Counted from the stretch's first letter, positions 37,335 to 63,883 are shown. The stretch: DNA of 64,000 nt from Mycobacterium kiyosense (GCA_021654635.1 AP025179.1:434001-498000); one strand, 5' to 3'. Notes: generated by a model not told the origin, from the sequence alone. Numbers and translations are program-made.

Positions 37335-38609
37335 ATGGCCCTACTCGCCAACCGCCGCCGACCCCGGTCGGCCGCCCACACCCTGATCCGCTCACTGCTC
37401 ATCACCATGCTGTTCATCAGCCCAGCGCTGGTGGCGCGCTTCGGTGGACTGCACCCGACACCGGTGGTCGCCCTGATCAGCTACGGGGCGGCCGTCGTCG
37501 CCGCCAGCTTCCTGCTCGCCTGGGCGGCCGAGGCCGCGCAGATCGACGTATCCGGCGGGCTGGCCATCGCGGTGCTCGCCCTGATCGCGGTGCTGCCGGA
37601 ATACGCCGTCGACCTCTACTACGCGTACACCGCCGGGCACAACGCCGACTACACCCAATACGCGGCCGCCAACATGACGGGATCAAACCGGCTGCTGATG
37701 GGGTTGGGCTGGCCGGTCGTCGTCCTGGTCGGCCTCTGGGTGGCGCGCCGGATCGTGCGCAAAGCCGACGGCGTGACCCTCGAACGCGGCAACCGCGTCG
37801 AACTCGGGTTCCTGCTGATCGCCGGGGTGGTCGCGTTCGTCGTCCCGGCCACCGGCCACATCCACATCGTGCTCGGCGTCGCGCTGCTGGGCTGGTTCGG
37901 GTTCTACCTCTACAAGCTGACCCGCGGTGAGGTCGAAGAGCCGGAGCTGATCGGCACCGCCGCGGCACTGGGCACCCTGCCGCGGCGGGTCCGCCTGACC
38001 GTGGTCTGCACGATGTTCGCCTTCGCCGCCGCGGTCATCCTGGCCTGCGCGCAACCATTCGCCGAGAGCATGATCGCCGCGGGTGACCAGCTCGGGATCG
38101 ACCGGTTCCTGCTGGTCCAGTGGCTGGCGCCGCTGGCCTCAGAGGCGCCGGAGTTCGTGATCGCCATCATCTTCGCCGCCCGCGGCAAGGGCACCGCGGC
38201 CATCGCGACGCTGATCTCGTCGAAGGTGAACCAGTGGACGCTGCTGATGGGCTCGCTGCCGATCGCCCACCTGGCCGGCGGGGGCGGGAGCAGCCTGGTC
38301 CTGGACGGCCGCCAGGTCGAGGAGATGCTGCTGACCGCGACCCAGACCATGATGGGCGTCGCGCTGATCCTGGCGCTGCGGTTCCACCGCTACACCGCGT
38401 GGACGCTGTTGGCGTTGTTCGTCGTGCAGTTCCCGATCACCTCGACCGAGGGCCGGCTGGTGCTCAGCGGCGTCTATGCCGCGGTGGCGGTGGTCGCGCT
38501 GGTGGTGAACCGGCACCACATCCTGCCGACGCTGCGCGCGCCGTTCGTCCGTGCCGAGGAGTCTGCAGAGCCGGTTCGCCGGATCGCGCCGGTGCTTGCC
38601 CTAAGTTAG
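37335..38609 (+). CDS. CaCA/NCX-type cation antiporter under Mn2+ riboswitch
   Basis: This 424-residue protein has about ten membrane helices and two inverted alpha-repeats typical of the cation/Ca2+ exchanger superfamily. Repeat 1 has VLPEYAVDL with Glu89 and AANMTGSNRLL. Repeat 2 has SEAPEFVIAII with Glu273 and SSKVNQWTLLMGSLP. The paired Glu and Asn/Ser residues form the ion site. The start ATG 37335 follows GGGAGG by about 11 bases. The upstream leader is a manganese riboswitch, so I infer Mn2+ (or Mn2+/Ca2+) export when manganese is high. It is not found at this locus in M. tuberculosis, where nadR follows pckA. Confidence 0.83.
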   Translation: MALLANRRRPRSAAHTLIRSLLITMLFISPALVARFGGLHPTPVVALISYGAAVVAASFLLAWAAEAAQIDVSGGLAIAVLALIAVLPEYAVDLYYAYTAGHNADYTQYAAANMTGSNRLLMGLGWPVVVLVGLWVARRIVRKADGVTLERGNRVELGFLLIAGVVAFVVPATGHIHIVLGVALLGWFGFYLYKLTRGEVEEPELIGTAAALGTLPRRVRLTVVCTMFAFAAAVILACAQPFAESMIAAGDQLGIDRFLLVQWLAPLASEAPEFVIAIIFAARGKGTAAIATLISSKVNQWTLLMGSLPIAHLAGGGGSSLVLDGRQVEEMLLTATQTMMGVALILALRFHRYTAWTLLALFVVQFPITSTEGRLVLSGVYAAVAVVALVVNRHHILPTLRAPFVRAEESAEPVRRIAPVLALS

Positions 38610-38652
38610 TTCGGCTAGCGGCCCGCGAATCCGCGCGTCGTAAAGTTCAGCC

Positions 38653-40176
38653 ATGCAGATTCGCTCGCACGCCCAGGCGCACCCCGACAAGCCCGCGGTG
38701 ATCCTGCATCCGTCGGGCACGGTGGTGACGTTCGGTGAACTCGAGGCGCGTGCCAACCAATTGGCGCACTACTTTCGCCGAGCCGGGCTGGCCGAGGGCG
38801 ACGCCGTCGCGATCCTGATGGAGAACAACGCGCACATGCACGTGGTCATGTGGGCGGCCCGGCGCAGCGGGCTGTACTACGTGCCGATCAACACCCACCT
38901 GACCGCAGCCGAGGCGGCCTACATCGTCGACAACAGCAACGCCAAGGCCATCGTCGGATCGGCGGCGCTGCGGGAGGTCTGCGCCGGCCTGGGTGAGCAC
39001 CTGCCCCACGGCCTGCCGGAAGTGCTGCTGATCGCCGACGGCTCGCTTGCGGGCTGGCAGCGTTACCCGGAATGCGTTGCCGGGCAACCGGATACCCCGA
39101 TCGAGGACGAGATCGAAGGCGACCTGCTGCAGTATTCGTCGGGAACCACCGGCCGGCCCAAAGGTATCAAACGCGAATTGCCGCACGTCCCACCGGAAGA
39201 CGCGCCGGGCATGATGTCGGCGCTGGTCGATTTCTGGATGGGCCCTGCCGCCGTTTATCTGAGCCCGGCGCCGCTGTACCACACCGCGCCGTCGGTGTGG
39301 TCGATGACCGTGCAAGCCGCCGGACTCACCACGGTGGTGATGGCGAAGTTCGACGCCGAGGGCACGCTGGACGCGATCCAGCGCTACGGCGTGACGCACG
39401 GTCAGTTCGTGCCGGCCATGTTCGTCCGGATGCTCAAACTGCCTGAGGCCGTGCGCAATTCGTACGACCTGTCCTCGTTGAAGCGGGTCATGCACGCCGC
39501 GGCCCCGTGCCCGGTGCTGATCAAGAAGCAGATGATCGAATGGTGGGGGCCGATCGTCGACGAGTACTACGCCTCCTCGGAGGCGATCGGTTCGACGCTG
39601 ATCAGCGCCGACGAGTGGCTGGCGCATCCGGGCTCGGTAGGCAAATCCATGATCGGCACGGTGCACATCGTGGGCGAGGACGGCAGCGAGTTGCCGCCCG
39701 GGCATCCCGGCGAGATCTACTTCGAAGGCGGCTATTCCTTCGAATACCTCAACGACCCGTCGAAAACCCAATCCGCCCGCGACAAGCACGGCTGGATGAC
39801 CGTCGGCGACATCGGTTACCTCGACGAGGAAGGCTACCTCTATCTCACCGACCGCCGGCACCACATGATCATCTCCGGCGGGGTGAACATCTACCCGCAG
39901 GAGACGGAGAACCTGCTCGTCACTCATCCAAAAGTGTTGGACGCCGCGGTTTTCGGTGTTCCGGACGACGAGATGGGGCAGCGGGTGATGGCGGTGGTGC
40001 AAACCGTCGACCCCGGCGAGGCCACCGAGGAGTTCGGCGAGGAGTTGCTGGCCTGGTTGCGGGAGAATCTGTCGCATTTCAAGTGCCCACGGTCCATCGC
40101 GTTCGAGAAGGCGTTGCCGCGCACCGACACCGGCAAGCTGTATAAGAACGAGTTGGTCGAGAAGTATTCGGTGTGA
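38653..40176 (+). CDS. Acyl-CoA synthetase (FadD4-like)
   Basis: This 507-residue ANL-superfamily ligase starts at ATG 38653. The ATP-binding loop YSSGTTGRPKG is at residues 161-171. The adenylate motif YYASSEAIG follows, and the hinge GWMTVGDIGYLDEEGYLYLTDR is intact. The catalytic Lys495 is in PRTDTGKLYK. The reaction is ATP-dependent activation of a carboxylic acid to acyl-CoA; the chain length is unknown. It lies 3 bp upstream of a crotonase gene on the same strand and close to a hotdog hydratase gene, suggesting a beta-oxidation-like operon. In M. tuberculosis fadD4 (Rv0214) also stands near Rv0216, which supports but does not prove that identity. Confidence 0.9.
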   Translation: MQIRSHAQAHPDKPAVILHPSGTVVTFGELEARANQLAHYFRRAGLAEGDAVAILMENNAHMHVVMWAARRSGLYYVPINTHLTAAEAAYIVDNSNAKAIVGSAALREVCAGLGEHLPHGLPEVLLIADGSLAGWQRYPECVAGQPDTPIEDEIEGDLLQYSSGTTGRPKGIKRELPHVPPEDAPGMMSALVDFWMGPAAVYLSPAPLYHTAPSVWSMTVQAAGLTTVVMAKFDAEGTLDAIQRYGVTHGQFVPAMFVRMLKLPEAVRNSYDLSSLKRVMHAAAPCPVLIKKQMIEWWGPIVDEYYASSEAIGSTLISADEWLAHPGSVGKSMIGTVHIVGEDGSELPPGHPGEIYFEGGYSFEYLNDPSKTQSARDKHGWMTVGDIGYLDEEGYLYLTDRRHHMIISGGVNIYPQETENLLVTHPKVLDAAVFGVPDDEMGQRVMAVVQTVDPGEATEEFGEELLAWLRENLSHFKCPRSIAFEKALPRTDTGKLYKNELVEKYSV

Positions 40177-40179
40177 CCG

Positions 40180-41115
40180 ATGCTCCGGGTGGTCGACCTG
40201 TCCAACCCGCCGGACGTCGACGTGGGCCGGCCGCCCGGTGTGATCGTGGCGCACGGGTCGGTAGCAGATGAATTCTGGCTCCAGACAGCAACTTTCACGT
40301 TGACCGAGCAACCGTGCGCGGATAGGCGGGTCATCACCGTCGGCTCGGTGCGGCGGGCACTCGATGAGCTGACCGCACGGTGTGAGCGGTGGCCGCAGGC
40401 CAGTGCGATCTGCGACGACGTGCTGCGCAGCCTCGACCCGGCCGGTCCGGCGACGGCAGGGTTGGTCACCGAATCGCTGGCATATTCCACCCTGCAGGCC
40501 GGGCCGGAATTCGCGCGCTGGCTAGCCGAACGCGGCCCGGCTCGGATGCCCGAAACCACCGATCCGGTTGTAGCCCAACGGGACGGGGATATAGTGCGCG
40601 TCACCTTCAATCGGCCCGGACGGCACAACGCGTTCTGCACCGATACCCGGGCGGCGCTGCTGGAGGCACTCGCGGTCGCGCAACTGGACACTTCGGTCAC
40701 CGGAATCGTGTTGAGCGGCAACGGCCCCTCGTTCTGCAGCGGCGGCGATCTCGCCGAATTCGGCAGCTTCGCCGACCCGGCGGGCGCTCATCTGGCCCGC
40801 ACCCGACACAGCCCAGCCCTGGTGCTCGACGAACTCACCACGCGACTCGGACACGCCTGCCGCGCCGAGGTGCACGGGCAGGTGCTCGGCAGCGGGCTGG
40901 AAATGGCCGCATTCTGCGGATGGGTGGTCGCGGCAACGGATTCGGTCTTCGGATTACCGGAGCTGAGCCTGGGCCTGATCCCCGGGGCCGGCGGCACGGT
41001 CAGCGTCGCCCGCCGGATCGGGCGTTGGCGCACCGCATATCTGGTGCTCTCCGGTCACACCGTCGGCGCCGAGACGGCCCTGCAGTGGGGTCTGGTGGAC
41101 GCGATCAGCGCTTGA
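40180..41115 (+). CDS. Enoyl-CoA hydratase/isomerase with unusual N-terminal region
   Basis: This 311-residue protein starts at ATG 40180, 3 bp after the acyl-CoA synthetase stop. The crotonase fold begins only near residue 130 (VRVTFNRPGRHNAF). Oxyanion-hole segments GNGPSFCSGGDLAEF and HGQVLGSGLEMAAFC are present, and LSLGLIPGAGGT is conserved. The usual C-terminal trimerisation helices are missing, as the protein stops at LQWGLVDAISA. The first ~125 residues have no motif I recognise; they may be a degenerate crotonase-like or regulatory domain. A hydratase or isomerase acting on the product of the adjacent FadD is likely. This gene replaces fadE3 (Rv0215c) of the M. tuberculosis order. 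Confidence 0.82.
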   Translation: MLRVVDLSNPPDVDVGRPPGVIVAHGSVADEFWLQTATFTLTEQPCADRRVITVGSVRRALDELTARCERWPQASAICDDVLRSLDPAGPATAGLVTESLAYSTLQAGPEFARWLAERGPARMPETTDPVVAQRDGDIVRVTFNRPGRHNAFCTDTRAALLEALAVAQLDTSVTGIVLSGNGPSFCSGGDLAEFGSFADPAGAHLARTRHSPALVLDELTTRLGHACRAEVHGQVLGSGLEMAAFCGWVVAATDSVFGLPELSLGLIPGAGGTVSVARRIGRWRTAYLVLSGHTVGAETALQWGLVDAISA

Positions 41116-41142
41116 ATTGGTCGCCACCGGCGTTGCCGGGCG

Positions 41143-41202
41143 CCGAGAGTGAGTCTCGCGACGCAAAACCGGGGCGTGTCGCGTCGTGCGGTTCACTCTC
41201 GG
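41143..41202. repeat. Inverted repeat between crotonase and hydratase genes
   Basis: CCGAGAGTGA at 41143-41152 pairs perfectly with TCACTCTCGG at 41193-41202. A weaker inner pairing between CGCGAC and GTCGCG could extend the stem. The 148-bp gap holds no gene. It could be a terminator of the upstream operon or an operator for the hydratase gene. Confidence 0.5.
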
Positions 41203-41263
41203 GAAGGGGGGTGACGGGGCTGCGTTTGACCCCCCTCGAGCCAGCCTGCCAGCATGTGGCCTT

Positions 41264-42265
41264 GTGACTAACGGCTACACGGGCATCCGGGCGGGCGGGC
41301 CCTACTTCGACGACCTCACAGTGGGCCAGGTGTTCGACTGGGCGCCCTCGGTGACCCTGACCGGCGGTCTGGCCGCCGCGCACCAGGCGATCGTGGGGGA
41401 CCGGCTGCGGCTGGCCCTGGACGCCGACCTGAGCACCGCGGTGACCGGCGCGCCGGCGGCACTGGCCCATCCGGGGCTGGTGTGCGACGTGGCGATCGGA
41501 CAGTCCACGCTGGCCACCCAGCGGGTCAAGGCCAACCTGTTCTACCGCGGACTCACCTTCCACCGATTCCCAGTCCTCGGAGACACCCTCTACACCCGCA
41601 CCGAAGTCGTGGGCCTGCGCGCCAACACCGTGAAGGCGGGCCGCCCGCCCACGGGTCTTGCGGCGCTGCGGATGACCACCATCGACCAGTCCGACCAGCT
41701 GGTGCTGGACTTCTACCGCTGCGCGATGCTGCCGGCCAGCCCGGACTGGGTTGCGGGATCCGGCCGCGCCGACGACCTTTCCGGTGTCGGGGCCGATGCC
41801 GCCCCGCCGGCGGTGTCGCCGACCGAATCCTGGGACGCCGCGGCATTCCGGCGCCGGGTGCCGGGGCCGCACTTCGACGCCGGGATCGCAGGCGCGGTGC
41901 TGCACAGCACCGCCGACGTGGTCGGCAGCGCCGCCGAGCTGGCCCGACTCACGTTGAACGTTGCTGCCACACATCATGATTCGCGGGTGGGTGGGCAACG
42001 GCTGGTGTACGGCGGACACACCATCGGGCTGGCGTTCGCGCAGGCCAACCGGCTGCTGCCCAACCTGGTGACCGTGCTGGGCTGGGAGTCCTGCGACCAC
42101 ACCGGGCCGGTACGCGAAGGCGACACCCTGTACAGCGAGTTGCACGTCGAATCCGCTGCAGATGGTGTGCTGGGGCTGCGGTCGCTGGTACACGCCGTCA
42201 GCGACGTCGCGGGTGAGCCGGACCGCCAGGTGCTGGACTGGCGTTTCAGCGCGCTGCAGTTCTGA
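41264..42265 (+). CDS. Double-hotdog (R)-hydratase-like protein (Rv0216-like)
   Basis: The 333-residue protein starts at GTG 41264. Two hotdog folds in tandem are inferred from length and from the paired hydratase-like segments: FDDLTVGQVFDWAPSVTLT near the start, then HHDSRVGGQRLVYGGHTIGLAFA in the second half. Rv0216 of M. tuberculosis (337 residues) has this double-hotdog structure and resembles (R)-specific enoyl-CoA hydratases, but its activity is uncertain. Neighbouring acyl-CoA synthetase and crotonase genes fit acyl-CoA metabolism. It converges with the giant PE_PGRS gene. Confidence 0.88.
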   Translation: MTNGYTGIRAGGPYFDDLTVGQVFDWAPSVTLTGGLAAAHQAIVGDRLRLALDADLSTAVTGAPAALAHPGLVCDVAIGQSTLATQRVKANLFYRGLTFHRFPVLGDTLYTRTEVVGLRANTVKAGRPPTGLAALRMTTIDQSDQLVLDFYRCAMLPASPDWVAGSGRADDLSGVGADAAPPAVSPTESWDAAAFRRRVPGPHFDAGIAGAVLHSTADVVGSAAELARLTLNVAATHHDSRVGGQRLVYGGHTIGLAFAQANRLLPNLVTVLGWESCDHTGPVREGDTLYSELHVESAADGVLGLRSLVHAVSDVAGEPDRQVLDWRFSALQF

Positions 42266-42275
42266 GCTTGCAGAA

Positions 42276-42311
42276 CGACCGCCCGGGCCCGCTGCTGGAC
42301 CGGGGCGGTCG
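42276..42311. terminator. Hairpin between hydratase gene and PE_PGRS
   Basis: CGACCGCCC (42276-42284) pairs perfectly with GGGCGGTCG (42303-42311) across an 18-base loop. It fills the 58-bp gap between two convergent genes and begins 10 bp after the hydratase stop. No T-run follows, so it is only a candidate bidirectional terminator. Confidence 0.55.
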
Positions 42312-42323
42312 GACTGCCCGTCT

Positions 42324-59290
<16,967 letters not shown>

Positions 59291-59440
59291 AGGGAACCGT
59301 CCACTACTAGGTCACGACCTCAGAGGTCGTGACGTGTCCCCCGGTCATGCTGATTGGCAGAGCTGATACTTACGATAACTCGACTTGTGTCAAACCAGAC
59401 TAGCTTTCACTCAAAAAGGGAGAAATTCATCCAAATAGTT
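59291..59440 (-). promoter_or_regulatory. Upstream block of giant PE_PGRS with large palindrome
   Basis: This ~150-bp block directly precedes the PE start. It is closely matched by the block before the second PE_PGRS gene at 62401-62550. A perfect inverted repeat with 11-base arms (GTCACGACCTC, one-base centre) spans 59311-59333 and would form a 5' hairpin about 20 bases before the start codon. On the minus strand TTGACA lies at 59393-59388, a possible -35 element absent from the other copy; no -10 is placed with confidence. The remaining part of the 351-bp gap, 59441-59641, shows nothing recognisable. Confidence 0.65.
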
Positions 59441-59641
59441 TTTACGGACGGGATCTCACCCCAACCGAGATGATCTGCACGGCGGCTTCTGCTATCGGGA
59501 GATCGGTTCCGCCGGTTACCCGTGACCACTGGTACCGGATCGCGGGATTAACGGCCTAGTAAGGCCGACATCCACCGGCCAGCCGTGCGCGAACTGGCTG
59601 GCACCGTCACCCACTGGCTGCGGAACTTGCCTGGCTGGGTG

Positions 59642-62400
59642 TCAACCCGCCGGACCGGTTGACCCGTCCTGGCCGAAGAACCCGCCGTGGCCGGCGCCGC
59701 CACCGGTTCCGCCGGTTCCGGTGGGCGTCCCCTTGCCACCGGCGCCACCGGCGCCACCGTTACCACCGTTGCCGATGATGGTGGCGCTGCCGCCGTTACC
59801 TCCGCCGCCGCCGGGTCCACCGCTCAGGTTGTTCACGTTGTCGCCGCCGGCGCCGCCGGCGCCGCGCCGCCGCCGCTGCCGAAGATGAATCCGCTGTTGC
59901 CGGCCGCACCGCCGTGGCCGCCGGCCGCGCCGACGCCGTTGACGCCACTGCCGGAGCCGCCCGCTCCGCCGCCGCCGCCCGACCCGCCGTCACCGAAGAG
60001 GATGAAGTTGCCGGCGCCGTTGCCGCCGGCACCGCCGGCACCGCCAACCGCCGTGGCCGATCCGATCCCACCGGCGCCGCCGTGTCCGCCGAGCGCACCG
60101 TTGCCCCAGATGAAGCCGGTGGCGCCGGCGCCGCCGCCCTGGCCACCACTGCCGGCCGCCGAGCCGGTGCCGGCGAGGCCGCCATTGCCGCCGCTGCCGC
60201 CTGCGCCGCCGCTGCCGAACAGCCACGCCCGGCCGCCGTTGCCGCCGGCACCGCCGAGGGCTCCGGTGCCCAGCGCGTTGCCGGTTCCACCGGTTCCGCC
60301 GCCGCCGCCGTGACCGCCGACGCCCCAGATCCACCCGGCGTCACCGCCGGCACCGCCAGCGCCGCCGGTACCGGAACCGGCGATGGTGACCAGGCCGTTG
60401 CCACCGGTGCCACCGGCACCGCCGAAGCCGAACAGAATGCCGGCGGTTCCGCCGTTACCGCCGCTCCAGCCGTTTCCGTCGGCCACCGTGGCCACCCCGT
60501 TGCTACCGGTGCCGCCGTGGCCGCCGCTGCCCAGCAGCCACGCTCGGCCGCCGTTACCCCCGTTGCCGGGGACTTCGACGCCGCCGTTGCCGCCGTGTCC
60601 GCCGTTGCCGAACAGCAGGCCGCCGTTGGCGCCGGCTCGGCCGGTGCCTCCGTCGCCGCCGTTGCCGATCAGCAGTCCGGCCCGGCCGGCGGTGCCGCCG
60701 ATGACGCCGTTGCCACCATCACCGCCGCTGCCGAGCAGGTAGGAGTTACCGCCACCGCCGCCGATTCCGTTGCCGATTCCGTTGCCCAGTCCGCTGGAAC
60801 CGGCGTTACCCCCGTCGCCGCCGCACCCGAGCAGGAATCCGGAGTTGCCGCCGTTGGCGCCGTTGCCGCCGAAGCCGCCGGTGCTGTTGCCGCCGCTGCC
60901 GCCGTGGCCGCCGTTGCCGATCAGCCAGGCGTTGCCGGCAGTTCCACCGTTGCCCGCGATCCCGTTGAGGAAGGTGGTCGAGCCGCCGTGGCCGCCGGAG
61001 CCGCCGGAGCCGAGCAGGATCCCGGCGTTTGCTCCGGCGCCACCGCCGCCGCCGTCGCCGGACACGCTGTTGCCGCCGCTGCCGCCGTGGCCGCCGCTGC
61101 CGAGCAGCCAGGCGTTGCCGCCGGCTCCGCCCGCGCCGCCCGAGCCGCTGCCGCCGAGGTTGGCGCCGCCGTTACCGCCGTGCCCGCCGCCGCCGAGCAG
61201 TAGACCGCCGCCGGCTCCTGCCCCGCCGGCCCCGCCGAAGCCGGCCATGCTGTTGCCGCCGGCTCCGCCCCAGCCGCCGAAGCCGAGCAGCCAGGCGGCC
61301 CCGCCGGCGCCACCGGCACCGGCATCGGCGCCGACGCTGGATCCGCCGGCTCCGCCCCAGCCGCCGACGCCGACCACAAACGAATTGCCGCCGATGCCGC
61401 CCGCGCCACCGGCTCCGGTTCCGCTGGCGTTTCCGCCCGCGCCACCTCCGCCGCCCCAGCCCAGCAGCGCGTTACCACCGTCACCGCCGGCGCCGGCAGC
61501 TCCGAGACCTGCGGCGTCGCCACCGTTGCCGCCGTATCCAGCACAGCCGAGCAAGCCGGCGTGGGCGCCGGCCCCGCCGATGCCGCCGGTTCCGGTGAGG
61601 CCGGCGTTGCCGCCGCTGCCGCCGGTCCCGCCGCCGCCATAGAGCAGCCCGCCGGCCCCGCCGTTGCCACCGGCGCCGCCATCCGCGCCCACGCTGGATC
61701 CACCGGCTCCGCCGGTTCCGCCGTAGCCGAGCAGTCGGGCGGCGCCACCGGCGCCGCCGTGTCCGCCTGCGCCCACACCGCCGGTGCTCGAGCCGCCCAA
61801 GCCGCCGGCGCCGCCGTTACCCCACAGCCAGCCGCCGTTGCCACCGGCGCCACCGGACCCTGCTGCCCCGTTCGCCGAGTTGCCGCCGGCGCCGCCGGCA
61901 CCGCCGTGTCCGATCAGCCCGGCCGATCCGCCGGCGCCACCGTTCTGCCCGGTCCCGCCCGAGCCGCCGCTGCCGCCGTTGCCGTAGATGTAGCCGCCGG
62001 GTTGTCCGGCACCGCCCGTTCCGTCGACCCCGTTGGCGCCGTCACCGATCAGGGGGCGACCGAACAGGAAGTTGGTGGGGGCGTTGATCAGGTCGAGCAG
62101 CGGCTGCAGGGGGGTTGCGGCCGCGGCTTCTGCGGCCGCGTAGGACTGCGCGCCCGCCGCCATCGCCTGGGTGAACTGCGTGTGGAACGCCGCGGCCTGA
62201 CCGCTGATGGCCTGGTAAGCCTGCCCGTGGCTGCCGAACAGCGCCGCAATGGCGGTCGACACCTCGTCCTGGGCCGCGGCCAGCAGGCCGGTGGTCGACG
62301 CGGCCGCGGCCGCGTTCGCTGTTTCCAGCGACGTGCCGATAACGGCGAGGTTTGACGCCGCGGCGGTCAGCACGTCGGGCGCTGCAATTAAGTACGACAT
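59642..62400 (-). CDS. PE_PGRS protein, one frameshift near the 3' end
   Basis: ATG 62400 starts a PE domain nearly identical in its first ~70 residues to that of the giant neighbour, with YxxxE at Tyr87-Glu91 and the linker [11 protein letters not shown]. The PGRS domain is Gly-Gly-Ala/Asn-rich with recurring GNGGxGG and LLGxGGxGG units. The glycine frame is lost near 59865, where the first frame stops at 59833. Adding one base there carries it on through DNVNNLSGG to the stop at 59642, about 919 residues. It should be an ESX-5 substrate at the cell surface. The repeats are shorter and less uniform than in the giant gene, with no long duplications seen. Confidence 0.88.
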
Positions 62401-62550
62401 CGGGAACCGTCCACTAACTAGGTCACGACCTCAGAGGTCTTGACATGTCCCCCGGTCATGCTGATTGGCACAAGCCGATACTGACGATAACTCGACTCGG
62501 CCCAAAACAGACTAACTTTCACTCAAATAGTGATGAAATCATCCAAACGG
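62401..62550 (-). promoter_or_regulatory. Upstream block of second PE_PGRS, copy of the first
   Basis: It is closely similar to 59291-59440, including the GGGAACCGTCCACTA segment next to the start and the same 11-base inverted arms (62422-62444, one mismatch in this copy). The TTGACA present in the other copy reads differently here. The rest of the gap up to the CoA-transferase start (62551-62743) shows no clear element. Confidence 0.6.
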
Positions 62551-62743
62551 TCTCTTGCGGCAGCTCAACCCTGCACCTGATTAGGCCTAGCGCGGGCATC
62601 TTCTGCGGCATGGCATCGGTTTCGGTTCTCCCCGAACCGAGTGACGGCGATCGGCCTCCCGGTCACGACAAGCGCCAGGTGAGCACCCTGACGGCGGCCC
62701 ACCCGCCTGAGTCGTGGCCGATCATGCGCGCAACCATGGAGGA

Positions 62744-63883
62744 GTGAGTTCGCAGCAGGCCGCCTGGGGCAGTAGTGGGCTGGCCTACCTGACGGGTCGG
62801 CCCGACGGCGCCCCCGACTTCTGCCGCGCCGGTGTACTCGAGCGCGCCGCCCGGATTGTCCCCGACGCGGCTGTCCTGCTCGCCGGCCGGGCCGGGTTGC
62901 TGGGTCTGACCCGCGGTGGTCGCGTGTCGGCCGGCGGCGCCTCCCGGCTACTGCAGGCCCGTGACGGCTGGTGTGCCATCACGTTGTCCCGCGCCGACGA
63001 TGTCGCTGTGCTGCCCGCGCTGTTGTGCGAAGACGAGGTGCCCGACGACCCCTGGCCGGTGCTGCAGCGCTGGGTGGCGACGCGGGCGTCGACCGAGATA
63101 CTCGATCGGGCCGAACTGCTCGACATCCCCGCCGCCGCCCTCGGGGAGGCCGCCGCGGCACCGCCGCGGATTCGCCGGATGGCCCCGCGGGGTCCGGTGC
63201 GCAGCACGGCCGGTTTGCTGGTGGCCGATCTGTCCTCGATGTGGGCCGGTCCGCTGTGCGGGTACCTGCTGGCCCGGGCGGGCGCCACCGTCGTGAAGGT
63301 GGAAAGCCCTGTCCGGCCCGACGGCACCCGCGCCGGCGACAGCGCCTTCTTCGACTGGATCAACGCGGGCAAGCTGTCCTGCTGCCTGGATTTCGACGGG
63401 CACGCCGACGAACTGCGCGCGCTGCTGACGGCCGCCGACGTGGTGATCGAAGCGTCCCGCCCGGACGGGCTGGCGCGCCGCCGGCTCGGCCCCGAGGATC
63501 TCGAGCCGCGGCCCGGTCGGGTCTGGCTGCGGATCCGCGGTCACGTTTCACGGCGGCCGGCGTTCGGCGACGACGCCGCCGTGGCCGGCGGTTTGGTCGG
63601 CCGCGGTCCGGTGTTCTGCGGCGATGCGATCGCCGACCCGCTGGCCGGGCTGGAAGCATTCGGCGTGGTGTGCGAATCGTTGGAGCGCGGCGGTGGTGAG
63701 CTGATCGAGGTGTGCATGGCCGCCGTCGCCGCGACGTACGCCGCGCTGCCCGCCGGCCCGGCGGTCGCGCCGGTCGAGGCGCCCGCGCCGTCTCCACCGC
63801 TGGTCGCCGGGAAGGCCGCCGCCTTGGGCGCCGACAACGAGGCGGTGCGCCGCTTGGTCGCGAACCGACGCTGCCCATGTTGA
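62744..63883 (+). CDS. Rearranged CaiB/BaiF-type (class III) CoA-transferase
   Basis: The frame gives 379 residues from GTG 62744, whose GGAGGA lies too close; GTG 62714 in the same frame is the alternative. A normal class III CoA-transferase begins with the stretch found here only near residue 155 (GLLVADLSSMWAGPLCGYLLARAGATVVKVE). The part before it is unlike the standard N-terminus, and the C-terminal half of the family is missing. AFGDDAAVAGGLVG sits where the catalytic Asp segment is expected. It is either a compact member of two-part CoA-transferases or a degenerate copy. It overlaps the amidohydrolase gene by 7 bp, so the two probably work together. Confidence 0.68.
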   Translation: MSSQQAAWGSSGLAYLTGRPDGAPDFCRAGVLERAARIVPDAAVLLAGRAGLLGLTRGGRVSAGGASRLLQARDGWCAITLSRADDVAVLPALLCEDEVPDDPWPVLQRWVATRASTEILDRAELLDIPAAALGEAAAAPPRIRRMAPRGPVRSTAGLLVADLSSMWAGPLCGYLLARAGATVVKVESPVRPDGTRAGDSAFFDWINAGKLSCCLDFDGHADELRALLTAADVVIEASRPDGLARRRLGPEDLEPRPGRVWLRIRGHVSRRPAFGDDAAVAGGLVGRGPVFCGDAIADPLAGLEAFGVVCESLERGGGELIEVCMAAVAATYAALPAGPAVAPVEAPAPSPPLVAGKAAALGADNEAVRRLVANRRCPC

